From assembly GCA_004295565.1 (NCBI GenBank), contig AP019416.1, positions 4,278,001 to 4,342,000 on the forward strand: a stretch of 64,000 nt of DNA. Reading direction: 5' to 3'. Source of the DNA: Vreelandella olivaria. GTDB taxonomy: Bacteria; Pseudomonadota; Gammaproteobacteria; Pseudomonadales; Halomonadaceae. Positions 21,768-30,952 of the stretch are shown one piece after another; the stretch's first letter is position 1, and every line of letters begins with the position of its first letter. The notes beneath the pieces are model-generated. The model was not told the origin of the DNA. It ran no database searches and was given only the letters and a program-made list of their open reading frames with translations. The position numbers were made by a program, and so were the translations under genes.

Positions 21768-22699
21768 TTAGGCTCCCTGGGCGTCGTTGGCAGCTTCTGG
21801 CAACGCGATGCCCGATAGCCGCTGATAAACCTTGATCACCGCAGAGTCATCTTCGCGACCAAAACCTGCACCGCTGGCAGCGGTAAACTGCTGCAGAGCG
21901 CTAGACGCTACCGGTGTTGCCAACGCCAGCTCGCGGCCGGTTTGATGCACGATATTGAGATCTTTGACGAAAATATCCACCGCCGAAAGCGGCGTGTAGT
22001 CACCACTCAGGATATGCGGCACGCGATTTTCGAACATCCAGGAGTTGCCCGCCGAGTGGGTAATGACGTCATAAATAACCTCTGGGTCGAGCCCCATGCG
22101 AATGCCCAGCGCCATGGCTTCAGCGGCGGTGGCGATATGCACACCTGCCAGCAGTTGATTGACCAGCTTCATACTTGAGCCAACGCCAGGCGCATCGCCA
22201 AGGCGATAAACCTTGGCAGCCATGGCGTTTAGCACCGCTTCGGCGTAGGTAAATGCCTCCGTTGCCCCAGAGGCCATCACCGATAGTTCACCACTTTTGG
22301 CTTTAGCAGCACCGCCGCTAATCGGTGCATCCAGCAGCATCAATCCCTCTGCCGCCACACGCTCACCAAGCTGTTTCGCCTGACTGGGCGCCACCGTGGC
22401 GCACTGTATGATCAGACTGCCCCGGGCCAAGTGACTTACCACCCCTGCTCACCGAACAGTACTTGCTCAACCTGCACTCCGTTAACGACAACCACCAACA
22501 CGATATGGCAGTGAGCTAGCTCAGCAGGAGTGGCTACGCTTTGCCCCCCTGCTGCCGCAAAGGCATCGCGTGCCCCAGCGGAAATATCACACCCGGTCAC
22601 ATTAAATCCCTGCTTGAGCAAAGCGGTGGCCGTACCCATGCCCATGGCGCCCAGGCCAATAAGACCTACTTGAAGTGATTGCTTATCGTGTTGGCTCAC
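21768..22699 (-). CDS. ltnD: L-threonate 2-dehydrogenase LtnD (beta-hydroxyacid dehydrogenase family)
   Basis: NAD-dependent oxidation of L-threonate to 2-oxo-tetronate, the entry step of the operon. About 311 residues: VGLIGLGAMGMGTATALL Rossmann motif, LLDAPISGGAAKAKSGELSV substrate motif, catalytic Lys in GSSMKLVNQLLAGVHI. The frame breaks at a run of four G near 22442-22445; one more gives GEQGVVSHLARGSL. The start is GTG 22699 behind GAGGTG. The closest relatives LtnD and DenD (D-erythronate) differ only in substrate stereochemistry. With otnI present, LtnD is the better fit. Confidence 0.87.
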
Positions 22700-22716
22700 C
22701 TAACGACACCTCTTTG

Positions 22717-22764
22717 TTGAGACGGTGATTGAGACGGCTGTTGAGACTGTTGCTGAGATCGTTA
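22717..22764. repeat. Four imperfect 12-base tandem repeats in the ltnD leader
   Basis: TTGAGACGGTGA, TTGAGACGGCTG, TTGAGACTGTTG and CTGAGATCGTTA follow each other without gaps. They lie between the LacI operator and the ltnD start, in what should be the 5' untranslated region or promoter of the operon. Confidence 0.6.
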
Positions 22765-22803
22765 TTGTGTTTGTTGCTATCATCGCAGTGTCATTAAAAG
22801 CCA

Positions 22804-22835
22804 AATGGTAGCGCTGTCATGATAGCGCTACCATT
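22804..22835. promoter_or_regulatory. Double LacI-type operator of the threonate operon
   Basis: A 12-base inverted repeat: AATGGTAGCGCT (22804-22815) and AGCGCTACCATT (22824-22835), separated by 8 bases. Each arm is itself centred on AGCGCT, so it can also be read as two neighbouring 14-base LacI-type sites, TGGTAGCGCTGTCA and TGATAGCGCTACCA. It lies between the divergent ltnD operon and the LacI gene and should control both. Binding is inferred. Confidence 0.7.
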
Positions 22836-22890
22836 CGTTTTAGATTATTGTTGGCGTTTCGACAAGCTGAATATCAGGGATGTGCGACCA

Positions 22891-23924
22891 ATGTCTAAAG
22901 ACTCTCCCAGCACTGCCAGGCAGCGCCGAAGCTCCGATCAGGTCACGCTCAGCCAAGTGGCCCAAGCGGCAGGGGTATCACCAATTACCGCATCTCGAGC
23001 ACTGAACCACCCTGATAAGGTCAGCGATAGTGCACGTCTGAGTGTGCTACAAGCCGTAGAGCAGTTGGGCTACGTTCCCAACTTGGTAGCCGGTAGCCTG
23101 GCCTCCTCCCGCTCGCGGCTGATTGCGGTGATTGTGCCGTCACTGATCAATAGCGTGTTTGTGGAGGTCATCAAGGGGCTGCAGGAGACGCTGGAAGCCG
23201 AGGGCTATCAGATACTGCTGGGTAACACCGACTACGATCTAGATCGCGAGTATCAGTTGGTGCGTACTTTTCTGGGCTGGTCATGCTCTGCACTGGTCAC
23301 CGCCGGGCTGCGCCATAACAAGGCATGCCATACGCTGCTGGCCAACTGGGATCACCCCATTATGGAGGTGATGGAGTTGGGCAAAGGCATGGATCTTAAC
23401 GTTGGGCTGGATCACGTGGCGGCAGGCCGCTGTATGGCCGGCCATCTTCTCGACAAAGGCTACCGCCATATTGTTTATGTGGGCGCCCGGCTCTCGCAGG
23501 ATTATCGCGCCAGCATGCGTTTTGATGGACATAAAGCGGTGCTAAAGGAGAAAGGGATCGACGCGCCACTACTGGAACTAGATACCCTGGGCAGCCTGCA
23601 AGCGGGCGCTGAAGGGCTGGCTCAAGTGCTTGCGCAATACCCCCATACCCAGGCCATTCACTTTGCCAACGACGACCTGGCAGCAGGGGCCCTGCTGGCT
23701 GCTCAACGTCAAGGGCTAAACGTTCCAGGTGATATCGCCATTGCCGGGTTTAACGGCCTGCCCCTTGGTCAGCACGTAACCCCTCAGCTCACCACTATTC
23801 TTTCACCCAGAGAAGAGATGGGCCGCTTAGCCGCCAAAGAACTCATTCGGCGGCTAAGCGGCAAAACGTCTACCGCCGCCAGCACGATGTGGGCTTTACA
23901 CTCCAGACCGGCGGGAGTACTTAG
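22891..23924 (+). CDS. LacI-family regulator of the threonate operon
   Basis: A LacI/GalR repressor of about 344 residues. HTH: VTLSQVAQAAGVSPITASRA. Hinge region: PNLVAGSLASSRS. Periplasmic-binding-like sensor: IAVIVPSLINSVF, AIHFANDDLAAGALLAAQ, IAGFNGLPLG. Near 23868 a run of four A should be five: the corrected tail NVYRRQHDVGFTLQTGGST ends at 23924, the usual LacI ending, instead of running 13 bases further. ATG 22891 is preferred to longer in-frame starts that pass through the operator. Probable inducer: threonate or a pathway intermediate. Confidence 0.9.
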
Positions 23925-23931
23925 TGCTGTC

Positions 23932-24822
23932 TTATAACCAGGCGTCAAAAAGGTCATAAATGCGCGTGCTTTGGCGGTTACGTGCCGCCCTGGCGGATAT
24001 ACTGCATAAACGCCGCCTTCAGGCAGTGCCCACTCGTCAAGCACGCGCACTAGACGCCCGGCGGCTATCTCAGGTGCCGCGGTAATATCCGGCAATACGG
24101 ACAGACCACCGCCCGCAGCCATCAGTGCGACTAAACTCACCGTTGAGTTAGCCGCCAACCCGCGCTCATTTGCACCTCACACCGCTCATCCCGTCGCTGA
24201 AACGTCCAGGTTAATGGCGCCTTTAACGGTGTAAAGGCGATCCACGCATGCTCTTCCAACGACTTGGGATGCGCAGGCGTACCATGGCGTTTCAAGTAAT
24301 CAGGCGCAGCCACCACCTGCTGCTGAAAAGCGCCTAGCCGACGAGCACGCAGCGTGGAGTCTTTAACCAGCCTAAACGAAACGCCAAGTCGATACCCTCC
24401 TGCACCATATCGCTTATCTGGTCGCCGCTACGTAGCTCTATATGCAGCGCCGGATGCAAACGGCTAAACGCCACCACCGCTTCGCTCAACACCCCAGCGG
24501 CGTAATCTTCCGGAGCAGTGATTCGCAGCTCACCCTGCAGTTGCAGGGTGTCACTTACGGCACTGGCAAGCGCTCCCTGGAGATCGGTTAACAGTGGTGA
24601 GCATTGATGGTAAAGCGCCTCTCCGGCCTGGGTAAGTTGAACCCGTCGCGTGGTACGCAGGAACAGCGTTACCCCCAGGCGCGTCTCCAACTGGCGAATT
24701 TGCAGGCTTACCCGGGTTTTCGTGCAGCCTAGCCGCTCCGCCGCCTTGGTAAAGCTACCTGCCTCCACCAGGGCGATAAAGATCGGCAAACCGTTTAAGT
24801 CGAACTCGCTGGCGGTGGTCAT
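23932..24822 (-). CDS. LysR-family transcriptional regulator (frameshifted)
   Basis: About 297 residues. N-terminal HTH (LPIFIALVEAGSFTKAAERLG, RLGVTLFLRTTRRVQLTQAG) and an effector domain (GELRITAPEDYAAGVLSEAV, SLVALMAAGGGLSVLPD). Three single-base losses: an A run near 24362 (WLKDSTLRARRLGAF), a G run near 24157 (SAGLAANSTVSL) and a T run near 23950 (FMTFFDAWL, ending at 23932). It is of the CrgA/AaeR-like group. It is divergent from the NAD(P)-binding gene 110 bases away and is its likely regulator. Converges with the LacI gene 7 bases away. Confidence 0.86.
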
Positions 24823-24932
24823 ATAGCGCCCTATTGTTATGAATTCAACAACAGTAAATTACGTTCGTCGCTATTTTTCAAATCAATAAAGCGTCCGACA
24901 ATGCAGCGACTACCCACTGAAGGAGTACTGCG

Positions 24933-25569
24933 ATGAAAATAGCACTGATTGGCGCCAGCGGATTTATCGGTTCAGCCCTATTAACCGAGGCGCTCTCCGC
25001 GGCCACCATGTCACGGCGTTAGTGACTCGCCCTGAACGGGTGGCAGCGCAGGAGAATGTCACTACCGTTAAAAGCGATGTGTTAAATACCGAGGCACTTA
25101 CCGAGCAGCTCCGCGGTTTTGAAGCTGTTATCAGCGCCTTTAGCGGCCATGCCCAGGAGAACGTTTACGACTACTATCTCAAAGGCTTTAATTCGATTTT
25201 GGCCGCCACTCAACACGCCTCTGTGCCTAGATTGTTGTTAGTAGGTGGCGCGGCCACACTTGAAGTAGCGCCAGGTAAGCTTTTGTTAGAGGCACCGGGC
25301 TTCCCAGCAGAGTACCGAGCCACGGCGGAAGGGGCGAAAACAGCCCTTGAGACACTGCGCGGGCAAACGGCTCAAGCGTGGACGTTTCTCTCCCCGCCGC
25401 CGAGATTTTCCCCGGCGAGCGTACGGGTAGCTTCCGGCTTGGCGGCGATACGCTACTCACCGATAGCGAAGGCAACAGCCGTATTTCTGTGCAGGATTAT
25501 GCTGTCGCCATGATCGATGAATTGGAGAATCCACGTCATACCAATCAACGCTTCTGCGTCGCGTACTGA
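24933..25569 (+). CDS. NAD(P)H-binding oxidoreductase (YwnB/NmrA-like SDR, frameshifted)
   Basis: An atypical short-chain dehydrogenase of about 212 residues: MKIALIGASGFIGSALLTEA cofactor motif, then LVTRPERV, VISAFSGH and LLLVGGAATLEV. It lacks the YxxxK pair, as in the flavin-reductase/biliverdin-reductase-like NAD(P)-binding group. Two missing bases: a C run near 24998 (ALSRGHHVTALV) and a C run near 25395 (LSPAAEIFPGERTG). Start at 24933 with GGAG upstream. Members adjacent to LysR genes are often stress- or quinone-related; the reaction is unknown. Confidence 0.8.
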
Positions 25570-25581
25570 TCAAGTCGCTAT

Positions 25582-25610
25582 AACCCCTCACTCGGGCTAG
25601 GTGAGGGGTT
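25582..25610 (+). terminator. Rho-independent terminator after the NAD(P)-binding gene
   Basis: A perfect 10-base stem, AACCCCTCAC and GTGAGGGGTT, around a 9-base loop, 12 bases after the stop codon. The tail (TTGCTTCTTCCC) is pyrimidine-rich but not a pure T run. Confidence 0.7.
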
Positions 25611-26020
25611 GCTTCTTCCCTCTCCTCTCCTCTTCTCCTATTTACTCTCTCCCCTTCTGCTGGCCTTATCTTTAATTCCCCGTAACATTCATCAGCCATA
25701 TTTAACTACGCTAATCAATCCAAATACTACCTGACTACACATTACTTAACAGCTGCGCATTAAAAACTTACTTATAAGATATTTCTTACATTCGCATAGC
25801 GAATCTCTTACAAATGCTGTCAGCAATATCCTACATACACAGCAGCCTATACCCTCAACAATCAGGTAGACACAAATAAAGAAATATTAAAAAAACTTGC
25901 ACACTTGTGACAGCTAATGAACTTGAGCGGTTCAGAATCAATTACTCAGACATGCACGCGCATAGAGCTCACATTAATAGAACTCGCATTAACTGACCCA
26001 ATTACTGCAAGGAAAACATC
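25611..26020. other. AT-rich intergenic region upstream of rhlA
   Basis: About 410 bases with no convincing gene. Composition turns visibly AT-rich from about 25700. AATAAAGAAATATTAAAAAA at about 25876 would suit an UP element or promoter for rhlA. A pyrimidine tract (25613-25660) separates it from the terminator. No clear lux-box-like palindrome found by eye. Confidence 0.45.
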
Positions 26021-26866
26021 ATGAAAGCCGACACCGAACTCGTTAAAATAGGCAATCATTGCGTGCATGTAGAAATCTATCAACAGCCACAAAATACTGA
26101 AAGTATTATTATGGTCAACGGCGCGCTAGCCACCACCGCCTCCTTTACCAACTGTGTCAAATACTTGAGTGATGGATTAAACGTTATCCTGTTTGATTTG
26201 CCGTTTGCTGGCCAGTCGAAAGCGCATAACCCAGTAGGCGGCATCATTACCAAGGAGGATGAAGTCAATATCCTCCTCGCCCTGATTGAACGTTACCAAC
26301 CCACCTCGTTACTTTCAGTCTCCTGGGGAGGCTATGCCGCCATGATGGCATTGGCGCAATCCCCCTCATCGATTAAAAGAGCAGTGCTAGCCTCATTTTC
26401 CACTCAGCTTAACTACGGCATGCTGCGCTATATCAATGGTGCTCGCCATTATATTCAAATTGGCGATGTCAAAACCGCAGCTAACCTGCTTAATGAAGAA
26501 GTGGGAAAATACTTACCCCGCTTATTAAAACATATCAATTATCGGCATCTCTCACGGTTAGATGATCAAGAGCTTCAGCAGGTCTGCTTTCATATCGAAC
26601 AAATACTCTCCATGAACGACACCGACTATGAACAGCTACTGGGTAATATTGAGATACCGACACTGTTCGTGAATGGCAAATTGGATGAGTACACAACGCC
26701 GGAAGACATTCTGATTGCCGACGACTATATGCCGAAATGCACGTTCGAAGTCGTGCCCAACGCAGGACATTTTCTTGACCTTGAGCATGCTGACGCACGC
26801 CAGCGAATGGAGAAAATCCTACGCGGCTTCTTGATTCCTGGCGAACTTGAAAGACAGGTTGCCTGA
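26021..26866 (+). CDS. rhlA: RhlA-type 3-(3-hydroxyalkanoyloxy)alkanoate synthase
   Basis: An alpha/beta-hydrolase-fold acyltransferase that joins two 3-hydroxyacyl chains into HAA, the lipid part of rhamnolipids. 281 residues against about 295 in Pseudomonas aeruginosa. The resemblance runs the whole length as I recall that protein: VNGALATTASF, VILFDLPFAGQSKAHNP, ITKEDEVNILLALIERY, LNEEVGKYLPRLLK. The triad is visible: SWGGY (nucleophile Ser, about residue 102), LDEYTT (Asp) and AGHFLDLE (His). Start with AAGGAAA upstream. No rhlB or rhlC glycosyltransferase lies in the window, so free HAA, or another 3-hydroxyacyl product, is the expected outcome. Intact in a frameshift-rich region. Confidence 0.9.
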   Translation: MKADTELVKIGNHCVHVEIYQQPQNTESIIMVNGALATTASFTNCVKYLSDGLNVILFDLPFAGQSKAHNPVGGIITKEDEVNILLALIERYQPTSLLSVSWGGYAAMMALAQSPSSIKRAVLASFSTQLNYGMLRYINGARHYIQIGDVKTAANLLNEEVGKYLPRLLKHINYRHLSRLDDQELQQVCFHIEQILSMNDTDYEQLLGNIEIPTLFVNGKLDEYTTPEDILIADDYMPKCTFEVVPNAGHFLDLEHADARQRMEKILRGFLIPGELERQVA

Positions 26867-26910
26867 TCCAAGACGGGGCTGACTATCGCTGCTCTTCAAC
26901 AACACAAAGC

Positions 26911-26949
26911 CACCTCGCTAAGCGCCATAGCCGCTTAGCGAGGTGTTTT
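26911..26949 (+). terminator. Strong terminator after rhlA
   Basis: A perfect 14-base stem (CACCTCGCTAAGCG with CGCTTAGCGAGGTG), 7-base loop, followed by TTTT. Located 45 bases after rhlA; because abgA converges from the right it may serve both strands. Confidence 0.85.
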
Positions 26950-26982
26950 GATATTCCCTTTAGCAACATAGCGACCGCGTAC

Positions 26983-28277
26983 TCAAGGATTAAGGGCTAT
27001 CTGCATCAACGCGCCGACTGCCAGTGGCATCACTGCCTCATCAAAGTCAAAGCAGGCGTGGTGGTGGCCAGCTGCAAGATCCGCACCAAAAATCATGTAA
27101 GTCGCCTGCCCTCCGCGCGCCATCACCCTGGCCATTAGCGAGGTGGCATCCTCTGAGCCCGAGGGCGTCACATCGCGCTTTACTAACCGGGTGATGCCCG
27201 GGTAATCGGCGAGGCAAGCGGCAATTTTCTCTACCAGATCAGGGCTGGCGGCGCAGGCGCTGGCAGCACCAACGCGCTCGATCGAGACATCAACGCCCTG
27301 CATAGCGGCAGCCCCTTTGAGCACCTCAAACGCACGGTTTTCCATATAGCGATTGATGTCTTCCGTAGCACCACGGGTTTCCAGCCTTAACAGCGCACTA
27401 TCGGCAATGATATTGCGCCCACTCCCGGCATGCAGCTGGCCAACATTCATCCGCGCAGCGCCTTGGCTATGGGGGCAATGGCGTGCAAGCCAAGGGTCGC
27501 CTGGGCGGCCGCCAGCAAGGCATTTTGGCCAACTTCTGGCTGACCGCCGGCATGGGCCGCCTTGCCTGAAAAGCGCACATCCAGCTTGGTGGTGGCAAGA
27601 AAGCCATCGGCGGCGCATATCACCTGGCCGCTGGGGTGCCCAAGGCCCAAATGTGTGGCGACCAACCTGTCAACGTCATCGACGACACCCGCCTCGACCA
27701 TCGACTGGGCGCCCCGCACGCCCTCTTCGGCGGGCTGGAAAATCAACTTTATTTTGCCGCACAACTGGCTGGAAAATTGGCTCAGCAGCTCTGCCACCCC
27801 CAACCCAATGGTGGTATGGCCATCATGGCCGCAGGCGTGCATGGAACCTTGGTTGAGCGAGTGAAAGCCCGCTTGGTAAGGACGGTGATCACCCTCGTTG
27901 GACTCAACGATTGGCAGGGCATCAAGGTCAAAACGGAATGCCTGGGTCGGCCCCGGGCGCTGCGTATCCAGCGTACCCACAACGCCGGTAAAGCCCCCTT
28001 CCAGGGCAGGCAGCCAGCGCTCAACAGCGCCCTGAGTGCGTGCACGTGCCAAGGCGTCATCCAGCGTTTGTGCATCCGGCACGCCCATACGTGCGCGTTC
28101 ACTCACCACCGCTTGCCCCAACTGAACGCTAAAACCCAGTTGGCTAAGCCGTTCCGCCACAAGGCTGGCGGTGCGGAACTCCATCCACCCCTGCTCGGGG
28201 TAGCGATGAAAGTCACGTCGCTGGGCAGAGAGCTGAGGAGCGAGGGCATTAGCGGCATCCATGATATTCGCGTTCAT
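26983..28277 (-). CDS. abgA: p-aminobenzoyl-glutamate hydrolase subunit A-like M20 peptidase (one frameshift)
   Basis: A di-metal M20 amidohydrolase of about 431 residues. It resembles E. coli AbgA throughout: RRDFHRYPEQGWMEFRTASLVAE, FRFDLDALPI, SMHACGHDGHTTIGLGVAELL (metal site), LIFQPAEEGVRGAQSMVEAG, FMATTK-like FLATTKLDVRF, GSEDATSLMARV and AAGHHHACFDFDEAV. AbgA with AbgB cleaves p-aminobenzoyl-glutamate, a folate breakdown product. No abgB or abgT is nearby, so a related amide may be the substrate. One missing C in a run near 27470 (HAIAPHSQGAARMNVG). Followed in the same direction by none; preceded 15 bases upstream by a GNAT gene. Confidence 0.87.
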
Positions 28278-28292
28278 AAGCTGCCTCCACCG

Positions 28293-29165
28293 TTAGCCCA
28301 GCGCCTGGGTCAGCATGCCAAAGCGCGTTAACGGTTCCTCCTCGACAGCCTCGCCACAGCGCATGCGGGTAATTTGATCGACACAGGTGAGCCCTAACGC
28401 CGTCAGCCAGCTATCGTCGCCCGGATCGACTAAATCAATGCGTATAAAATCACCCTCAGCATCCATCAGCAGCGCCAACACCAGCGCCTGCGCCTGTTCG
28501 GCACTGCGCGCCAGAATGGGGCCAATATGCTCGCCGCGCCCATAGGTACGCTTCAGCGCTACCCCTTCAATCACGCCTGCCTTTTCAATCACCACCCCTC
28601 TATTAGCCGACTGAACGGCCACCGCATGAGCAGGGCTGTCGGGTGAGAGCGCGATCAGTGCCGCCTGATCGCTTGCCGCCATCGGACGTAAACCCGGCTC
28701 ACGCGGCGCAGGCGGTGCGCCGGTGACCACTCCTTGGTATTGGCAGATGCGATTACACGTTTCAAAGCCCAGTTTTTGGTACAGGGGCTGGCCCGCTTTC
28801 GTGGCGACCAACATCAGCGTTCGTGGGCCCGCCAGTGCCATCAGCCGTGCCATCATCTCGCGCCCAAGCCCGAGGCCCTGCCACTCGTCACTAATTACCA
28901 CCAGACCCAGGGTGGCCACAGCCCCTTGATTGAAGCAGAGCCCAGTGCCTACCAGCTCACCGTCAACATTTTCCAGGACGACGCCCTCTCCCACCTCAAG
29001 CATCTGGCGCCAATCGTCGACGCGGTGGGGCCAGCCAAGCTTGAACGACAGGCGATGCGCTGCCTCCAGATCGTTAACGGTCATTGTTCGCCACGTTAAG
29101 TTCTCACGTTCAAAGCGGGCGGGAGCGTTAGCTAAAGAAGCAGACATCGAAGGGGAGTCAGTCAT
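28293..29165 (-). CDS. GNAT-family acetyltransferase, two-domain (YitH-like)
   Basis: 290 residues. The N-terminal GNAT domain (about residues 22-150) has the acetyl-CoA loop ISDEWQGLGLGREMMARL and the LYQKLGFE end strand. The C-terminal half (DQAALIALSPDSPAHAVAVQ, GRGEHIGPILARSAEQAQAL) is the second, non-canonical domain seen in YitH-type proteins. Substrate unknown. Probably co-transcribed with abgA, 15 bases away, suggesting an N-acyl/amide role. Intact. Confidence 0.85.
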   Translation of the reverse strand: MTDSPSMSASLANAPARFERENLTWRTMTVNDLEAAHRLSFKLGWPHRVDDWRQMLEVGEGVVLENVDGELVGTGLCFNQGAVATLGLVVISDEWQGLGLGREMMARLMALAGPRTLMLVATKAGQPLYQKLGFETCNRICQYQGVVTGAPPAPREPGLRPMAASDQAALIALSPDSPAHAVAVQSANRGVVIEKAGVIEGVALKRTYGRGEHIGPILARSAEQAQALVLALLMDAEGDFIRIDLVDPGDDSWLTALGLTCVDQITRMRCGEAVEEEPLTRFGMLTQALG

Positions 29166-29430
29166 CGCACTATTTTCCTTGAGCTGGTGTTGATCGGTTT
29201 GCCGCTACTTTGGCACTCAGGGCGGCGCTGTGCCACGCCGAAAAAGGGCGTTTGGTGCAATTCAGCAGATTTAACCGTCGCGGCTATAGGGGAGCGCATC
29301 ACCTGCGCCCAACCCCCTGTACTCAGCACCCCATGCTGGGGCATCCGACCTAGGATGGTAGGCAAGCAAGACGCCCCGTTGGGTGCCGCCACCATTACTA
29401 ATTATTAAGTCTCTCTAATAAAGGACTAAC
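29166..29430. promoter_or_regulatory. Divergent promoter region between GNAT/abgA and the amine cluster
   Basis: 265 bases that must hold the promoters of two divergent operons. I see no strong palindrome. AAAGGA at 29420 is the ribosome site of the aldehyde dehydrogenase. Confidence 0.4.
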
Positions 29431-30901
29431 ATGCCAAGTTTCGATCCTGCCCAGATTGCTCTCCCCTGTGCGCACTTTATCCAGGGCCAGCGCGTTATTG
29501 ACCCGAGCGCGCTCGATGTATCGCGCCCTCCGATGGCACCATCTATGCCGCACTGCCCCTGGCCGATGCCAATCGCGTCGATGATGCGGTGACCAGTGCC
29601 CATCAGGCGTTTATGCACGGTGACTGGTCACGCTGCGCCGCGGGAGCGGGCACGGGTTATGCGCCGCTGGGCAGACCTGATTGAAGCCGATATTGACTAT
29701 CTCGCCCCGCTGGAATCGCTTGGTTCCACCCGGCCGATCGATCAGACCCGGGCCTGGGATGTGCCCTACACCGCCGAGGGTATTCGCTTCTTTGCGGAAT
29801 TCGCCGACAAGCACGGCGGCGAAGTAGCGGCGACCGCCCACGACCACCTGGGTATGCAGATTGCCGAGCCGCTGGGCGTCGTTGGCGCCATCGCGCCCTG
29901 GAATTTCCCCCCTCAGCATGACCTGCTGGAAAGTCGCCCCCGCGCTGGCCGCAGGCAACACGGTGGTGCTCAAACCCTCCGAGATGACCCCTTTCACCGC
30001 CGTGCGGCTTGCCGAGCTAGCCATCGAGGCGGGCATGCCGCCAGGGGTGTTCAACGTTATCCAGGGCAACGGGCCGGTCACTGGCGATGCGCTCTGCCGT
30101 CACCCCTTTGTGGCCAAGGTCACCTTCACCGGCTCAACGGTGACCGGGCGCACCATCATGGGCGCCTGTGCTGAAACAGGGCCCAAGCCGGTCACCCTGG
30201 AGCTGGTGGCAAGAGCCCGCAACTGGTGTTTGCGGACATTCCGGATATTGATCGCACCGCCAAAACCCTTGCCGCCGCGATTACCGGCAACGCCGGGCAA
30301 GTGTGCGTTGCAGGCTCGCGGCTATTGATCCAACGGGAACTGCTTGAGCCCATGGTTGAGCGGCTTAGCGGGCTGTTCAAAACCCTTACCCCTGGTCACA
30401 CCTGGCAGGCTGGCGGTTGGTTTTCGCCGATTATTTCCGCTACCCAATTGGAGCGCATTGAATCCATCGTGGCGCGTTCCCGCGAGGCGGGCGCTGAGCT
30501 GCTGAGTGGTGGAGAGCGCTTTGAACGCCATGATGGCGGCCACTTTACCAGCCCACCCTGCTGCATACGAATGACCGCCACAATCCCGCCGTGGAGGAAG
30601 AAATCTTTGGCCCGGTGCTGACCATTCAAAGCTTCGAAAATGAAGAAGAGGCGCTAGCGCTGGCCGATCACGATGTTTACGGTTTGGCTGCGGGCGTTCA
30701 TACCGCTGACCTGGGGCGTGCGCTGCGCACGGTAAGAAAAACTCGGCAGGCACGGTATGGGTTAACCGTTACGGTCGCAGTAACGATTACATTCTGCCCA
30801 CTGGCGGTTACAAGCGCTCCGGGGTGGGCCGGGATCTTGGCCGTGCGGCCTTTGACGCCTGCCTGCAGCATAAGAGCGTATTGATTGATCTCGACCAGTG
30901 A
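29431..30901 (+). CDS. NAD-dependent aldehyde dehydrogenase (PuuC/BetB-like), multiply frameshifted
   Basis: About 490 residues when joined, the normal ALDH size. Landmarks in order: APWNFP, WKVAPALAAGNTVVLKPSEM, FTGSTVTGR, TLELGGKSPQ with the general-base Glu, NAGQVCVAGSRL with the nucleophile Cys, EEEIFGPVLTIQSF and GYKRSGVGRDLG. Indels fall near 29525, 29637, 29918, 30215, 30557 and 30740. Probable substrate is an aminoaldehyde made by one of the FAD oxidoreductases of this cluster. The gamma-glutamyl-gamma-aminobutyraldehyde and betaine aldehyde dehydrogenases are the nearest types, but the exact substrate cannot be assigned. Confidence 0.86.
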
Positions 30902-30952
30902 GTGACACCGCGTATTGTATGGTGACTTTATCTACCAACTAGAGGTAGCAGC

